From contig JAXMBN010000049.1 in the NCBI GenBank assembly GCA_046349875.1, forward strand, positions 1 through 36,904: a stretch of 36,904 nucleotides of DNA. Reading direction: 5' to 3'. Position numbers and translations under genes: made by a program. Position 1 is the stretch's first letter. Each line of letters begins with the position of its first letter. Under the pieces are notes generated by a model. It did no database searches and was not told the origin of the DNA. It saw nothing but the letters and a program-made list of their open reading frames with translations. This document shows positions 34,893-36,904 of this stretch, in pieces. The DNA is from JAXMBN01 sp046349875. GTDB taxonomy: Bacteria > Planctomycetota > Planctomycetia > Pirellulales > Pirellulaceae.

Positions 34893-36904
34893 CTAAAATT
34901 TGGCAAAACGTTCCTGCAAAGAACATACGGTGAGTTCGCCGTGTCGCAAGGCTTCCATCGCCTTGATGGCAGCAAACCCCGCGTCGATCGTCGTGATACA
35001 GGGAACGCCAAACTGAACTGCCGCTGCCCGAATTCGACCTTCATCGGTTCTCGCTCCCTTGCCATTGGGAGTGTTGATGATGAGGGACACATCTTCGTTC
35101 TTGAGGTAATCGATTAAGTTCGGATTTCCTTCCGCAAGTTTTCGAACGCGTGTTACCGGGATTTGATGCTTCTCGATTTCCAGCGCCGTTCCACTCGTCG
35201 CCAATAACTTGTAACCCAATCGATGCAATTGCTCGGCCATAGGTCCAATCGATCCCTTATGGCGTGAGGATATGCTCAAGAAGATGTTTCCTTCGCGAGG
35301 CAGAATCACGCCTGCAGCAAGCTGACTCTTAGCAAAGGCAATCGCCAAGTTCTCGCTCACTCCCATCACTTCCCCGGTGCTTCGCATCTCAGGACCGAGA
35401 ACAATATCGACCCCAGCGAACTTGCGGAATGGGAACACGGCTTCCTTGACCGATACATGGCGAGCGATAGGTTCGTCGGTAATGCCCAACTTCTTCAAGC
35501 TTTCTCCTGCCATGACCTTGGCGGCAATCTTGGCCACGGGCACTCCGGTTGCCTTGGCGACAAACGGTACCGTTCGGCTAGCGCGAGGATTCACTTCCAG
35601 CACATAAAGTACCGGTCCATCTCCATCGTCTTTGATGGCGAACTGAACGTTCATCAATCCCACAACGCGTAGCCGTTGCGCCATCGCCCGAGTCGCTTCT
35701 TTGATCTCGGCCAACATCGCAGGAGTCAACGAGTAGGGCGGAATCACACAGGCGGAATCACCTGAGTGAACACCAGCCTCTTCGATATGCTCCATGATGC
35801 CCATGATGACGACATCTTCGCCATCACTAACGGCATCCACGTCGACCTCGGTCGCATCTTCCAAGAATCGATCGATGAGCACCGGCTGGCCTTGAGCCAC
35901 GACGAATGCTTCTGCAACGAAGCGATCGAATTGCGTATGGTCATAGCAAATCTCCATCGCTCGACCACCTAGCACATAGCTTGGTCGAACCAACGATGGG
36001 AATCCAATCTTTTGCGCTTCGGTGCGAGCCTGCTGCAAGTTTCTCGCGATTCCGTTGGCAGGCTGCTTCAACTTCAGTTCCATCAAAAGCTGTTGGAATT
36101 TCTCACGATCTTCAGCCGCTTCAATCGTCTCAACCGAAGTGCCAATGATCGGAACGCCAGCCGTGGCCAAACCACGAGCCAAATTGAGCGGCGTTTGCCC
36201 ACCGAACTGAACGATCACACCATCGGGTTGAACTCGGTCACAGATATTCAAAACGTCTTCGGTTGTCAGCGGTTCGAAGAAGAGAATGTCGCTGGTATCG
36301 TAGTCCGTACTGACGGTCTCAGGGTTGCTATTGACCATGACCGATTGGATGCCCATTTCACGCAGAGCATAACTGGCATGGCAACAACAATAGTCGAATT
36401 CAATCCCTTGACCAATGCGATTCGGACCACCTCCAAGAATGATGATTCTCTTTTGATCACCCTTGGCCGGCGTTTCGTCTTCGCTCTCGTAGGTACTGTA
36501 ATAGTAGGGTGTGTACGCTTCGAATTCCGCTGCGCAGGTATCCACCGACTTGAAGGTAGCGACAATGCCGCGATCCTTTCGCCACGATCGCACTTCCATC
36601 TCATCGCTTGAAAGCAAATGAGCCAGCTGTCGATCGGAGTATCCATATTGCTTGGCGGTCCGCATGACTTGCGGATCCAACCCATGCAATGTCCCAACCT
36701 TCGCGACTTCTTCCTCGAACTCTACCAACTCTTTGAGTTGGTCCAAGAACCAGGGATCGATATTGGTAAGCTCGAAGATTTCCTCCATCGAGAAACCGGC
36801 CTTCATGGCATACCGCAAGTACCAAACACGCTCGGAATTTGGACGAGCCAACTTGCTTCGAATCTCTTCCGCATCAGGCTGACGATCGGTTGCCCATGCA
36901 TCCT
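34893..36904 (-). CDS. carB: Carbamoyl-phosphate synthase large subunit, 5'-truncated by window edge
   Basis: About 670 of the usual 1,070-1,090 residues; the start lies beyond the right edge and the frame is open to 36904. Present are the end of the first synthetase half and the oligomerisation domain (DAEEIRSKLARPNSERVWYL, RYAMKAGFSMEEIFELT), the second ATP-grasp unit (IILGGGPNRIGQGIEFDYC, VRPSYVLGGRAMEICYD, LYVLEVNPRASRTVPFVA) and the C-terminal regulatory MGS domain (IFLSISSRHKGSIGPMAEQL, LIINTPNGKGARTDEGRIR). It makes carbamoyl phosphate from glutamine-derived ammonia for arginine and pyrimidines. The reading frame is intact throughout, in contrast to the next gene. phoH follows after 126 bp. 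Confidence 0.97.
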   Translation of the reverse strand, partial: DAWATDRQPDAEEIRSKLARPNSERVWYLRYAMKAGFSMEEIFELTNIDPWFLDQLKELVEFEEEVAKVGTLHGLDPQVMRTAKQYGYSDRQLAHLLSSDEMEVRSWRKDRGIVATFKSVDTCAAEFEAYTPYYYSTYESEDETPAKGDQKRIIILGGGPNRIGQGIEFDYCCCHASYALREMGIQSVMVNSNPETVSTDYDTSDILFFEPLTTEDVLNICDRVQPDGVIVQFGGQTPLNLARGLATAGVPIIGTSVETIEAAEDREKFQQLLMELKLKQPANGIARNLQQARTEAQKIGFPSLVRPSYVLGGRAMEICYDHTQFDRFVAEAFVVAQGQPVLIDRFLEDATEVDVDAVSDGEDVVIMGIMEHIEEAGVHSGDSACVIPPYSLTPAMLAEIKEATRAMAQRLRVVGLMNVQFAIKDDGDGPVLYVLEVNPRASRTVPFVAKATGVPVAKIAAKVMAGESLKKLGITDEPIARHVSVKEAVFPFRKFAGVDIVLGPEMRSTGEVMGVSENLAIAFAKSQLAAGVILPREGNIFLSISSRHKGSIGPMAEQLHRLGYKLLATSGTALEIEKHQIPVTRVRKLAEGNPNLIDYLKNEDVSLIINTPNGKGARTDEGRIRAAAVQFGVPCITTIDAGFAAIKAMEALRHGELTVCSLQERFAKF

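Noticed and set aside
36012..36611. A 199-codon open frame opposite carB
   Set aside because: Shadow of the conserved carB frame.
1..36904. tRNA, rRNA, CRISPR, insertion sequence or prophage signatures
   Set aside because: No T-arm-like GGTTCGAATCC block with paired arms, no spaced direct repeats, and no transposase or phage proteins were found on reading through.

Overview
The window looks like a piece of a planctomycete chromosome, probably close to Pirellulaceae. The signs are a DUF1598 secreted protein (a family I know only from Planctomycetes), many signal-peptide proteins, a one-piece FHA-GAF-sigma-54 activator, an ECF42-type sigma factor beside YCII proteins, and futalosine-route menaquinone genes. 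GC looks moderate (about half, by eye). I see no rRNA, tRNA, CRISPR array, insertion sequence or prophage. The content is mostly housekeeping plus small regulatory and envelope genes.

Layout. 1-3.5 kb: the 3' part of a Gfo/Idh/MocA-like oxidoreductase, then argC and argJ. 3.5-7.4 kb, minus strand: a WYL-only small protein, a frameshifted R2K-type ATP-grasp protein, a membrane protein, an S41 peptidase and a small unknown gene. 7.5-12.3 kb, plus: mfd and a parvulin-type exported foldase, facing a secreted MsrA-MsrB fusion. 13.5-16.2 kb, minus: DUF423, mqnC and mqnA (mqnA/mqnC overlap by 4 bp). 16.5-20.9 kb, mainly plus: an exported beta-propeller, an FKBP isomerase, a GT4 glycosyltransferase and an exported glycosidase-like propeller, with a small minus-strand gene between them. 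21-26.6 kb, minus: FHA-GAF-sigma-54 activator, ECF42 sigma factor, tandem YCII protein, GyrI-like protein and DUF2306 membrane protein. 26.9-30.6 kb: DUF1598, a fatty-acid desaturase, two small divergent genes and an RRM RNA-binding protein. 31-36.9 kb, minus: carB (5' end outside the window), phoH, a 7TMR-HD phosphohydrolase and ybeY, the classic phoH-yqfF-ybeY order.

The most coherent accessory unit is ECF42 sigma, tandem YCII, GyrI-like and DUF2306. A TGTCGA-N17-CGAC element, resembling the motif I recall for ECF42-controlled promoters, lies upstream of the YCII gene. The sigma factor may therefore drive the genes next to it.

A caution for all readers: many conserved genes (mfd, phoH, the 7TMR-HD gene, ybeY, RRM, S41, ATP-grasp and several small genes) carry one or more frame breaks. 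Many lie in short homopolymers or dinucleotide repeats, and they cluster at about 7.6-8.1 kb and 33.4-34.4 kb. Because they hit housekeeping genes whose remaining sequence is well conserved, I read them mainly as uncorrected sequencing or assembly indels rather than gene decay. Coordinates of those genes therefore span several frames.
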